Part shown: piece by piece, positions 12,719-24,622 of the stretch
Position numbering within the stretch: position 1 is the first letter of the stretch
Layout of the letters: each line of letters begins with the position of its first letter
Assembly (NCBI GenBank): GCA_003586115.2
Contig: QVOM02000042.1
Location: forward strand, 70,926,101 to 70,990,100
Origin: Salvator merianae
Lineage: Eukaryota; Chordata; Lepidosauria; Squamata; Teiidae
Reading direction: 5' to 3'
DNA: 64,000 bases
Program-made: the position numbers and the translations under genes
The notes under the pieces: model-generated
What the model was told of the DNA's origin: nothing
Seen by the model: the letters and a program-made list of their open reading frames with translations, nothing else
The model's database searches: none

Positions 12719-12899
12719 CAGTGGCAGCTCATAGTGGGCGATTACAGGCATGGCTAGGCAATTGTTGGCCAGAGGGGGCTGGGCTTTTCCTCAGTGCACT
12801 GGTGCAAGAGCCGTCTGGGGATAGCACATGTTTTTGCAGTCAGTAATCACTCACTCTGCACTTGTGATCACCCGCCTTTAAAACTACAAGCTGCCACTA
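12719..12899. mobile_element. Small MITE with hAT-like ends
   Basis: The left end CAGTGGCAGCTCATAGTGGG and the reverse complement of the right end, TAGTGGCAGCTTGTAG, are inverted copies. The inner GGGCGATTAC and GGGTGATCAC also pair. CAGTGG-type termini are common in hAT elements. I could not see a clean 8-bp target duplication. It is 181 bp and non-coding. Confidence 0.62.
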
Positions 12900-13018
12900 A
12901 CAGTACCCATGGAGAAAACGTACATACTTGTAGTAGTGCTTCATCGGGATAACAGAAGCAACACATTTTTACAGTGCTTTTTATCTAGCTCTGGTGTATG
13001 TGCAACCAGGCGCTCTTA

Positions 13019-14355
13019 GAAGAAACCAACTTTCTTGACCCATTTCAGTCTGGGTTCAGGTTCATTTTTGGAACACAATCAGCCTCGGTCACCCTGATGA
13101 ATGACCTGTTGTGGAAGAGAGGGGGGGTGCAAGTCTGTTGATCCTGCTTGATATCTCAGCAGCTTTTGATATCCATTGACCATGGTGTTCTTTGGGGCCA
13201 CTGTTGTGTGTTGGGAGTGGGTAGAACTGTGCTACAATGGTTCAGCACCTATCTGAAGATCATCATCTTCATAAGTAGTATTGGGTGTCTGTTCTGTGCC
13301 CCGGCAGCTAGGCTGTGGGGTGTTATTTTATCACCAATGCTTTTTAATATCTATATGAAGCAGATGGATTTGACCATCAGGAGTTTGGGAGTGAGGTGTC
13401 TCCAATATGGTGATGACTTTCAGTTCTATTTCTCCATAACATCTCAATCAAGAAAGGCTGTAAATGTCCTGAACTGTTACCTGGATGCAGTGATTGGTTG
13501 GATGAGGGTCAATCAACTGAATTGTAACAAGACAGAAACAGTTTAGGTAGGCAGTTTCCAATTCCAGGAGTTGAGGAGTTTACCTGTTCTAGGTGGAGTT
13601 ACATTCCCTCACAAAGAACAGGTACATAATCTGAGGGTACTTCTAGAATCATCACTGTCACTGGAGGCTCAGGTGACCTCTGAGGAAAGGCGATCCTATT
13701 ATTAGCTTTGCTGATGCACCCCTATTTGGACAGGGAGAGTCTGGCTACTAATAACTTCATGTTGGATTACTGTAACATGCTTTACGTGGGGCTGTCCTTG
13801 TATCTGGTCTAGAAGCCACAGCAGGTACAAAAATGCAGTGGCCACATAGTTGAGTGGGGTGCCTGCTGGCACACACATAACACCTGTAGCCAGCTACTGA
13901 GTCAGACTTAAGGTCCTTGTTTGGAATTGGTATATAAGGCCCTAAACAACTTGGTATCAGGATATTTGTTAAATCACCTTTTCTAATATAGACCAATGAG
14001 ATCATTGAGATTCTCTGGGGAGATTCTGTTGTGGGTACTACCAATCACTGAATGTCATCTTGCAATGTCCTGCAGCACTATAGTGGGGTGTAAACTCTGG
14101 AGTGCTTTCCCCTCAGATGTTCATGGGGAAACCCACCATTATATCTTTTAGGCACCTGATGAAAACCCACCTATTTACCCAGACATTCACAATGGAAATG
14201 AATGCTTGTTTTTATATCCTCACTCACTTTTTAATACTGGTTGTATATACCATTATTTTAATTGTTTTTATCTTGTTTTTTAATTTTGTAAACAACTTTA
14301 AAATTTTAACCTAAAAAATGGTATTAAAATGTTCTAAATAAATTAAATTAATAAA
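13019..14355 (+). mobile_element. 5'-truncated L2-type LINE with broken reverse transcriptase
   Basis: Plus-strand translation gives L2-clade ORF2 segments in order: FLDPFQSGFRFIFGTQSAS (from about 13033), an AAFD-like motif A region with the first catalytic Asp, ILSPMLFNIYM (motif B side) and QYGDDFQFYF (motif C, with G in place of the usual A of xADD). After these comes NVLNCYLDAVIGWMRVNQLN, and near 13760 DYCNMLYVGLSL, matching the C-terminal part. The frame is broken repeatedly. The 3' end shows the T-rich region and AATAAATTAA tail typical of L2. The copy is old and inactive; the best-preserved stretch is 13148-13546. Confidence 0.85.
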
Positions 14356-17300
14356 TGTGCCGACTTAACGTGGAGCACTTCAATAAAGCCAAGTAACATG
14401 GCCTTGTTTAGGGAGACACACAAAATTGTTCACTTCTGTGTCCCTCTTCTGTGCCTCCCCAAACAGTTCTGGCCAGAAATATCAAAGGTAGGGAATGAAA
14501 CTTTCCTCGTTTTGATGTTTCCAAGGCTTCAGGGGAGGGAGCATGCGATCAACATGCTTCCCACACTAAAAGTTTTCAAGCACTCTAGCCCTGAAGCAGC
14601 AGGAACCCCTGTCAAATAGCTCCTGTCATTGTATAATGATAGTAGTAGGGTTCACAATAGTTTAGCACTAATGAAACAAACAATGCACATGGGCACACAT
14701 ACAAATAAGACAGGTATATACACAAAGTGTTACAATAGTACTAATGAGAGGAACAGAATTTTAAAATTAATACTGCATTAACAATGTTTCTTAAATTTCA
14801 GAATTATAGCTGAAATATTCCAATTTTTTTAATAAATACTGTCAGAAAGGTATTTTAGAAGAAATTTTAAGAGTGATAAAAATAGCATCTGAATAAAAGT
14901 GACCCAACAGAAAATATAAAAGATCTAGGAAAGTAAACTGCTTTTTCCCAGTAACTTAGATATTCTGCATCAATTAAAAAAAAAAAAAAAAAAAAGTGGC
15001 CAAGGTAAGATCTGCATGGTCTTCTTCGACCATGCTGGTGGATGCCAACCATAGGGTTACCGCACATCACGACATGCTAAAAGAGGGTCAGATTGGCTTT
15101 TGGCAATGGAGTGACTGCACATTACTGGTACCAAGCCTTCTTTCAGCGGCTGAATCTGCTTCCGGGAACACTTTATTTGAAGAGCACAAAATCCCACTCT
15201 GCAAATATGGCATGTGCCAGGATCATCTCTACTGCCATGCAGAAAGATGGCAGCAGCAAGAATGGCTGATGGTCCATTCCAGAACCCAGCAACATTTTGC
15301 CAGTCTCCAAAAATGACCCATTTCCCTGTAACCTTAGAGTGTGGATAAGGTGATCATAATTTTCATTTTCTGAAGTCATAAAAAATTATTTTAAGCTTTA
15401 ATTTGGAAAGCATGGAAATATCATACTGAAAATGTTTCATAAGGAGAAAACAGTTTCCAAGCCTCATGCCATGTGGAACTTCTGCAGAATGTGACACAGG
15501 TAGATTGTAGTTCATAGCCAGTTTCCAAGATGTGCCAGCAGGCCTGAATAGTTAATGGCATCATATGTTAGCAGCAGTTACATTAGCAGGAAGAAGAAAA
15601 AAAGGCCTTTAAAATAAAAAAGTGAGTTCAGTTTTTCTAGTTTTGGAAACACCTCTAACATTTCTAGTTTAGTTTTTATTAACCTATTACTACAGTTTGG
15701 TCTACAATGATCACTGAACAGTTTTTAAAGAACATTTTGCCCGAGAGAACTAGACTAGAAATGACAAGCTGGTGAGCTCATTCATTAGGCTCCCAGCAGT
15801 GGAGGGGACATGAAAGATGCATCTTCATTTACCTGCCAGTAAGCTGGTGGGGGGAAGCATCCCCGTGAGGTCTGTCCAGTGCAGTATATCATTTCCATTA
15901 CCACTGAGCATTTCATGCTGACAAGAGTCTGAACCTGTGCACAGAAACCAAATTATCTATTTTCTTGCCTTTACACGAGTTAGCCTCGGTGAACAGATAC
16001 TGACTGCCCTGTAATTCATCTTGCAATGTTTCCACAAAATATTGCAAAAGAATTAAGAGTCAGAGCATCTTCAGAATGGACCCCCACCTAACCTTAAGAC
16101 ACCCATCCCCAACTCCTAGAGCAGTACTGAGGGTCCCCAGCTGCATCAACTCAGGTACCAGTAGAGAGCCACCACCATGGATATGAAAGAAGGGGTGTCT
16201 CCACAGAGCAGTGGGGAATACAGCCTAGGACAGTGCTATATGTACCTTCTCTTTTCCTTACCCAATCTTCCCCTTGGCTGCAATCAGATACACTTAAAGA
16301 GACACCCACTGGGCAAATTTGAGTCTCTAATGACTTTTCTTTTCCCCTGCACTTGCTTACCCCAGCTTGAAGTCTCAAAAAAAGTTGCCTCTCCAATAAT
16401 TGGGATTTTATAACTCTGAAGAGGTCTTCTTTTTTAAGTCAGGTTGGGTAAGAAACTATATAAGTAAAGAGGTGGGGATTTCCTGGCGAGCAGGGTTGGT
16501 GTTGCCTGACTTGGATGCAAATACAGACTGCAGTGTGGTAAAATAAAGGTAGGTTCTCAGTCGTATATTCAGATAACTGTTTGGCAGGCATTTTGTGTAT
16601 GCGTGTGTGGGGATAAGATACTTTTTTCTTAAATGAATGACTTTTAAAAGCCCTGTCTGATTGCATCCAATTGACCTTGAAATCATGTTCTTTTGTGTTT
16701 AGTGCCGACAGCTGCCTTTGTAGCTGGGACGGCTGCACAGGCAAAGCAATGGTGAAATGAGCAAATAACCCTAATTTATGTTTGAAGTGTTCATTGATTC
16801 CAATGAAAACTATAAGTGGATTAAGTTCTAAGGGATAAAAAAAAAAACCTTCCCTTCAGTATTTCTTCCACTTTTATCAAAAAGAGTTCCACACTTTAGG
16901 GCACTCCTGTCATAGATGCAAAAGTTGACTTTAGTTTACAAACGTTCCAGCACCATGGTCTCTCAAATGGCATGCAAAATCAGTCTATTGCATTTTGGAA
17001 CAAGCTAACAGAATAATTTCCACTTCAAGGCAAAGTTAGGCAAAACCTCTTCAAAATGGTTCCAAATGAACCAAAAAAAGAAGACGCAAATTCCATGTTA
17101 AAACAAAAAAACAAACAAAACAGTAATGTGTACTTCCTAAGACAAAACTGGCAAATGCTATTTTAATACAAAATACATAGTGTCCTTAAAATACTATGGG
17201 ACAGGAAAAAAAAAAAGTTCCCTAAAGATAAATAAAGAAAAAGGAAATAAAACAATGCAGCTTACAGGACCAAAGAATACTCTAGCAACTAATTTGTAAG

Positions 17301-18800
17301 GAGTACAAGTTCTGAAGGCTACATCCACATAGGAATCAAGGATGCTCCTTAAATACACCCAAGACTCAGTGGGCAAACAGGGCCACTTACAGACAGCCAA
17401 CAGGCTATTTCAGAAACACAGAACCTGACCTTAGAGCTGCCCTAACTGTAGAGCTCAAGAAAAAAATGTCAAGGGTGGATTGCAGCCAAATTTTAAGCCT
17501 CTAAACAGAAATGCATCCATCAGCCATCTAGTAGCCTTTGTTCTTCATTGAGGTCATCCCACAGGAATAGGTACCACAACAGAAGATGCTCTTGGCCTTC
17601 AAATCCCCACTAGGTTCTTGCTTCTTCCCTCAGACCATTGTGCACTTGTGGTATTTATTTTTCAGGAAAAAGACACCTTGGTGTCTTCACTGCTCCATTC
17701 CCACCTTTGTCCAAGTCTGCTACATCCCTGCCCATCTCTCTGGCATTGTCCTAGAAAGATCAGTGTCGCTCCTGAGTTGTTTACCATCACAACTAGAGAT
17801 ATACAAAACATTCAAGACAATTCTCCTCTCCACATGAGTTCCAGGTTTGCTGAATGGAGCACCAAGCAAACTAGCCCTAGGAACAAGGTGAGCAAACATC
17901 TGAGCTTGCTTTGCTCCTCCTCTACACCTCCTGGCCTTCTTAGAGCCTGAAGGCAGGGCTTCCCTTCATCATGTTGGGCCATACAATTGTGAGCCTGTTG
18001 GGGCTTCCCCTGGCCATAGCCAGGCCTCTCAAGGACAAATAGGGTCCTAGCAGGGGTAGAGAAGTCCTGGCAGGCTCAAACTCCTGTGTCACCAATTAGT
18101 AAATAATGTGGATATTTAATATGTAATATGGGCACATTCTTTCATATAACTAACTTCACACACTGACAGTCAGAAAGATTATGTTTTTATGTTCCCTGAT
18201 CTATTTTAACGGAAAATATTTACTTGTTTCCTCTTTCATTTGATTTGAGTTGCAGAGACCATCCTTTAATATAAAACAAAACACTACCAAGATTTACATG
18301 AGGAAACACCCAGATGAATATGACAGTTATAATGGGATACATGATAGGAACAGATGGGCAGAGAAACAATAATCAGCATTATTTGTAGCCAGAAAAAGTT
18401 ATCTGCCAAACAACATGCAAAACTTCTTTCGTTACAAATATTTGATTGTGATTTAAAAGCAAATGGCCTTCAAACCTCCATTCTCAAAAAATAAATAGAA
18501 AGAAATATGTAATACCTCTTATCTAAATACTGTTACAATATTTGAGGAGCCTAACATTTTAAAACTAAAAACAAACAACTTATTTCGGCTATCTTAACCA
18601 ACAATGACAACAACTACAATGTTCACTTATTTCTTAATTAATGCTAGTTTTATGGCTGAATGTATTAGCTGGTTAAGGTATCACTTTAGACTCACTAAAG
18701 AGGTGTTGCATTTCCTATTATGCATGATAAATGTAAATAATTAATGCTCTATTGGATGGACAGTGCCTTGTCCAGCAGCCTATGAGGAGACTGTATGTAA
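14356..18800. other. Unassigned intergenic stretch
   Basis: A 21-base A run lies near 14975-14995, with a shorter A run near 16840. 16480-16690 resembles 7550-7770 and may be an old dispersed repeat. 17316 has a GGCTACATCCACA end-like motif without a found partner. No conserved coding signal is visible. Confidence 0.35.
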
Positions 18801-19198
18801 AGATGCCTTCAGATGCAGGTAAAAACCTGTGATGTTCCTGGGACTACATTGGGGTTCCCACACATATTCATGGCAATTCCAATGTAGTAAAGCAAAAGTC
18901 TGCTACATCACTATTACAGAAAACACAGCAACAACAATGAGTTTTCCATAATAGTGATTGGTTACCTGTCTGACATTTCTTTGCAGCATGCTTCCATTTG
19001 CAAAATACCCATAAAAGCAAAAGAAAAATGGTCAGGTGCTTCCTACATGCAGGTATTTTGCAAGAAGGATCCTGCAGAGAAATCCCAGATAGAGGAAAGA
19101 GCCTGGTAATTTGTTGGGATTGCCTCCTGGCATCTGGCAGGAGCACTTCCAGGATCTATAGAAGATCCCAATTTTTTTCTAACCATCTGGAGATACCC
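18801..19198 (-). mobile_element. MITE family 'D', copy with intact TAA target duplication
   Basis: The element is flanked by TAA on both sides (18798-18800 and 19199-19201). The left end AGATGCCTTCAGATGC is inverted relative to the right end (reverse complement GGGTATCTCCAGATGG). Internal blocks match 28248-28691, 33579-33952 and 49327-49716 in inverse orientation, for example TTCCTGGGA followed by an ATTGGGGTTCCC-like palindromic stretch. The TAA duplication suggests the PIF/Harbinger superfamily. Frames on both strands are not preserved among copies. Confidence 0.75.
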
Positions 19199-21367
19199 TA
19201 AGACATCATACATTTGCATCCTCCTCAACCATAGTTCTCACCATTTGATCTTTCAGGACATAGAATACAGTATGATATTCATCCCTAAAAATTCATCTCT
19301 TTTGAAACCCATCTAGATCGGTGGTCATCACATCTTGCAGCATTTAACCACATGCTTCATTTTTCTTTACTCTCAGATTGTTCCTAGCCCTGTTCTGAAA
19401 TGCTACAAGGGCTACTAATATGTAAAATCACTATGATAGCAAGTCATGATTATGTCTCCTTAGAAAGGTCTCCAGGCCTGAGGGTGGGTGCCTCAGTGAA
19501 AATCCCCCATTTGCCATGTTCAAGGGTGCCTCCATGGCTTCATTTTGGAGTGTGGAAGTACCCCATGGCATGGCAATTGAAGCATTTTTTATGAGGATGG
19601 GATATTGGATCCTTCATACAAAGGTACCCCCTACAGCAATGGAATCCTGTACTGAGGCAGCACACTCAGTGTGGGACAGTTCTAACCACTGCAAATGAAA
19701 ACACAGCAACCCAAGATATGCCTGTAAGCACCTTATTCAGCAAAACGTTACATTAACAATTTACTATTGATAACATTTATTGCTATCAATTAAACAAGAA
19801 TCTCTTTGAAATACCAACATTGCCAGTTTACCACACAACAGGGTAGAACAGTTTACCACACAACATGACAGAACAACAGAATCTAAATCTGACAGCATTG
19901 CCAGAACAATCCTATCTATATTTTGCTTTTAGAGCTAAACATCATGATTATTTTCTATTTACCATTTTGTTCCCAGGGTTTTATTGCCATTCTTTTATTG
20001 TTTTAAGTGAAGTCAGAGCCCTTACACAATATGTGCAATTGTCTCCTTTCATTTAACTTGAATAAAAATGTTATTCAAAAGAGAGACAACTGGGATAAAA
20101 GCCACACATGTGTAGCAATGAATAAAGGAGCAGTCTCTTCCATTTATCCTATTAAGTGCTACACAGAAACCTCCTACAGAATAGAGGCACATCCAATCAA
20201 TATATTCTATATATACCTTTTTTTGCTTTTAAGGAAGCTTATTATCTGATTTTTTAAATAATAATAAAAATAACATAGGGAGATTTAGGAATAGTTTTTG
20301 ATAGCCTGCGATTTGTTTCTATCAGTCTCATTAAAAAAAAAAAAAAAGCACCATTGTCAGACTCTTTTCATTAGGAAAACTAAGAAACACCAACCTCTTG
20401 TTACCTAAGGAAAATTCACACCCAGCAAAGCAAATGTGAACATGTATTCATATAAACACTTGGAAGGTGTACAACCAGTTTTGAGGTATAAATCCTTAAA
20501 CAGCCCAGGGCTTTAATGCCCAAGACAGCATCCCCACCCAGAACCTTAAAATCTTCAACAGAGACCCCATACCATATGGACATGCATAGGCTTCTACCAA
20601 ACTGCAGTTCAGGGGAAAAAAATGAATCGCTTAGAGAGATCCAGGATAGTCAGGTGTCTTACCTGACAACCTCAGACTCTCCATCGCACCTGCAGGTGAG
20701 CCCATGTAAAAGACAAGAGGACCTCAACTCTCCACAAAATGCCACCACTACCAGTATTTGTCTCTTTATGAACACGTATAATATGAATCCAGGATGTGAA
20801 GGGTAGAACCAAGGGAGCGGCCCTTTGTTGTGGTAGATCTCTACCTTCCAAACATAATCCTCTCCACGTGCCATCTCTTCAGAGGTTTTTCATTCCAGGC
20901 AAGGACTTTCTCGCCCCCACCCCAAAGAAATTTGGTTGACTGCTAATACCTCTTCCTTTCTTCCTCCACGCCTTGATTACTGTGTTTTGATTATACCAAG
21001 CACAGTTTACTTCTTCACTTAGTAGTGTGTTTGATGTATTGATGTTTTGTGACTTTGTTTTGCTTATTTTATTGTATATTAAATAGTGTTAAAGCCAGTA
21101 AACTAAATAGTGTTACAGCCAGTTATTCTCTCAGTCTAATTAATATATGTATATGGACTATATTCCTTAATATTTCTATATCATTCTTTATTTTAATTTT
21201 TTTTTTTAAAAAAGGCTAGGGAAGCTCAAAATAATAATTTTTTACTATAACATCAGCAATAAAAACAGACTAAAATGGCAATTAAAAAGCAAATCAAGCA
21301 CTATCCAAGTGACCTGCCTCATCAGAAACCAGCTAAAGTCTGAGTTCCTGGCAGTTTTATAGACAAA
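19199..21367. other. Unassigned intergenic stretch
   Basis: A run of about 15 A lies near 20332-20346, and an A/T-rich stretch at 20200-20340 and 21160-21260. I see no gene, transposon end or RNA gene. Confidence 0.4.
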
Positions 21368-21582
21368 GGGCCCCGTCACAGCTAAGTTTTAATGCAGCTT
21401 CAGTCCACTTTTGGATTGAAAGAACATGTCAGCAAATCATTTTCTTTCCACATTATCTAACCCCAAGGTGGATTTTCTGAGTTAGATAGTGCTGAACAAA
21501 AACATCTTATTAGTTCACTGAGGTGTTCTCTCAGCCTGAAAGTGGACCAAAGTGGAATTAAAACTTAGGTATGTCTGGGCCC
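21368..21582. mobile_element. 215-bp MITE with long (~55 bp) terminal inverted repeats
   Basis: 21368-21422 pairs with the reverse complement of 21528-21582. Shared blocks are GGGCCC, CTAAGTTTTAAT and GTCCACTTT, in the same order and spacing. AAA flanks both ends, a possible 3-bp target duplication. The element is non-coding and could fold into one long stem. I did not see a second copy in the window. Confidence 0.78.
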
Positions 21583-21812
21583 AAACTGTTTTTCCTAGGT
21601 ACTAAGACTGAATCAAACAAACTTCATCATTATAGTCAGGGTCTTAGTTAGAACAGAAAGGGACCTCAGCAAAGAAAGCAACCTTGGACTCTTAAACAAT
21701 GCAGAATAGGGCTGAATCCAGACAAGTGTATGTGTGTCCCCATCAAGCTGGTCTCTGAGGTAGTGGGAAAGCCACCCTGCTGGTAAACCTCAGCAGAGCA
21801 CTCAAAGGGCAC

Positions 21813-24620
21813 TTAGAATCATAGAATCATAGAGTTGGAAGGGACCTCCAGGGTCATCGAGTCCAACCCCCTGCTCAATGCAGGATTCACTAAAGCATCC
21901 CAGACAGATATCTGTCCAGCCTTTCGTTGAAGAACTCCAGTGAAGGAGAGCCCACCACCTCCTGTGGCAACCTGTTCCAGTGACTGATTGCCCTTACGGT
22001 CAGGAAGTTTTTCCTAAAATCTAGCCTGTATCTACTCCCTTGAATTTTCATCCCATTGTTTCTAGTCCTTCCTTCTTGCGCAACTGAGAATAGGGCCAAT
22101 CCTTCTGCACTGTGACAGCCCTTCAGATACTTGAAAACAGCTATCATGTCTCCTCTCAGTCTTCTCTTCTGCAGGCTAAACATTCCTAGGTCCTTTAACT
22201 GTTCCTCGTAGGACATGGTTTGCAGACCACTCACCATTTTGGTCGCCCTTCTCTGAACTTGTTGCAGTTTGTCAATGTCTTTTTTAAACTGGGGTGCCCA
22301 AAACTGGACACAATACTCCAGATGAGGTCTGACCAAGGAAGAGTAAAGTGGGACAATTACTTCTCATGATCTAGACTCTATACTCCTCTTGATACAGCCC
22401 AGGATGGTATTAGCCTTTTTTGCAGCTGCATCACACTGTTGACTCATGTTTAATCTATGATCTACTAGTACACCCAGATCCTTTTCACATGTGCTGCTGC
22501 TCAGCGAGATTCCCCCCATTCTGTATTGGATATTGTCATTTTTCTTACCCAGATGTAAAACTTTGCATTTCTCCCTGTTAAATGTCATTCTGTTAGTTTC
22601 AGCCCACTGTTCAAGCTTGTCCAAATCCTTTTGAATCCTCTCCTTCTCCTCCCTAGTGTTAGCAACCCCTCCTAGCTTTGTGTCGTCTGCAAATTTGATC
22701 AGCGTCCCCTCGACACCTTCATCCAGATCCTTTATAAAAATGTTGAACAGCAATGGGCCCAAGACAGAGCCTTGCGGTACCCCACTCGAGACAGTCTTCC
22801 AATCGGATGTGAAGCCATTTATGACCACTCTTTGAGTACGATCACTAAGCCAGTTATGAATCCACCTAACTGTTGTCCTGTCAATCCCATATTTGATCAT
22901 TTTTTCAATAAGTATAGTATGAGACACCTTGTCAAATTATTTGCTAAAGTCAAGATATACTATGTCCACAGCCTTTCCTTGATCGATCCATCCAGTAATT
23001 TTGTCATAAAAGGAAATGAGATTAGTCTGGCATGACTTGTTTGTTACAAATCCATGTTGGCTTTGGTTAATTACTGCATTCCCATCCAGGTGCTCTCATA
23101 TATGCTGTTTAATGATTTGTTCAAATATCTTGCCTGGTATTGAAGTCAGGCTCACAGGCCTGTAGTTGCCTGGGTCAGCCTTCTTTCCTTTTTTAAAGAT
23201 AGGTACAACATTTGCCCTTCTCCAATCTTCTGGGACTTCTCCTGTTATCCATGAGTTCTCAAATATCACGGAGAGTGGTTCAGCAATTATATCAGCTAAT
23301 TCCTTCAGCACCCTAGGATGTAATTCATCTGGGCCTGGAGACTTGAATACATTTAAGTTTGCTAAGTGTTCCCTCACCTTCTCCTTGTACATACAGAGCC
23401 TTGATTCTCTTATTCCCTCAACAGCACAGTGAAGGCCAACTGATGTTTCCTTTCCTTTCTGAGAGAAAACAGATGCAAAATAGGAGTTCAGAAGTTCTGC
23501 CTTCTGAATGTCGTTTTTGACCAAATCACCCTTCTCATTTTGTAAAGGTCCTATAGCTTCTTTGACTTTTCTTTTGCTTCTGACATACCCCCAAAACCCT
23601 TTTTTATTGTTTTTGGCCTCTCTTGCAATCCTCAATTCATTTTTAGCTTTAGCCTTTCTGATGCTTATCCTGCAGTTCCTGCAGATTGCATTATATTCTT
23701 CTTTTGATATGTCCCCCTCTTTCCATTTTTTAAACATTTCTTTTTTTCTTTTTAGCAAGTTATTAAGTTCAGGGTTCATCCACCCTGGTCTCTTTAGATG
23801 CTTGCCAATCTTTTTTCTTTTAGGAATTGTTAAAGATTGTGCCTCTAGAATCTCCTTTCTCAAAATTTCCCATCCTTCCTGGACATTTCTGTCCTTTAAG
23901 ATATCCAGCCAATGGATCCTTCCTACCCTCCTTCTGAGTCCATCAAAATCTGCTCCTCTGAAATCTAACCTTGAAGTCTGAGTCCTCTCAGATCTTCCTC
24001 CTTTTGTTATCCAAAACTCAATGATAGCATGGTCACTGCCACCCAGGGTCCCAGTCACCCTTACTTCCTCAACCATTTCCTCCCTGTTGGTAAGGATTAT
24101 GTCCAAGATAGCAGACCCCCTTGTTTTTTCCTCCATCCTTTGGAAAATGAAGTTATCTGCCAGAGAGGATAAGAATTTATTGGACCCATGACGTTTGCCA
24201 GAGAGAGATTCCCAACAAATGTCCGGATAGTTAAAATCTCCCATAATTACTAGGTCATGTTTCCCCGAGAGCTTGGCCATCTGATATATAAATAGTTCAT
24301 CCATATATTCTGTTTGTCCAGGGGGTCTATAATAAACTCCTACAACAGTATCCTTTGTGTTGCTCTCTCCTTGTATTTTCACCCAAACGGTTTCTACAGG
24401 GCTTCCATTATCTGAAAGATTAATCCCTGTGGTGGTATATATTTTCCTTACATACAATGCAACACCTCCTCCCCTTTTATTAAGCCTGTTTTTTTTAAAT
24501 AAGTTGTATCCTTCTAGCTCTGTGTTCCAATCATGCGTATTATCCCACCAAGTTTCAGTCCCACCCTCAGCCACCCCTGCCCCTGCCATCTGGTGGGACA
24601 GTGACAGCAGTAGCAACTTA
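21813..24620 (-). mobile_element. CR1 LINE, nearly complete ORF2 region, 5'-truncated
   Basis: The 3' end at the low-coordinate side carries the CR1-type octamer repeat (AGAATCAT on the plus strand) followed by GTTGGAAGGGACC, the CR1 3' end widespread in reptiles and birds. The minus strand encodes an endonuclease, reverse transcriptase and C-terminal region over about 2.75 kb. The 5' side stops within the endonuclease start, next to another element beginning at 24623. CR1 copies by target-primed reverse transcription, and 5' truncation is its usual outcome. A solo 3' end of the same family sits at 32553-32688. Confidence 0.93.
21890..24600 (-). pseudogene. CR1 ORF2 (endonuclease-reverse transcriptase), inactivated
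   Basis: The first segment (23096-24643, minus) has endonuclease motifs GVYYRPPGQ, VIMGDFNYPDICW and GSDHAII, then the linker and start of the reverse transcriptase (PGPDELHPRVLKELAD, NYRPVSLTS). The second (22364-22927) has SSGVPQGSVLGPLLFN (motif B) and IKFADDTKL (motif C with both Asp). The third (21890-22336) is the C-terminal region (RPHLEYCVQFWAP). Breaks seen are an in-frame TGA near 23098, a TAA next to motif A near 22934, and a frame shift near 22360. The extreme N-terminus of the endonuclease is missing. Few lesions over 2.7 kb suggest a fairly recent copy, which cannot be active. Confidence 0.9.
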
Positions 24621-24622
24621 CA

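Noticed and set aside
23508..23981. Plus-strand hydrophobic 157-codon frame
   Set aside because: It is the complement of the CR1 ORF2 linker; the L/F/S-rich composition is a shadow of the K/R/E-rich coding strand.
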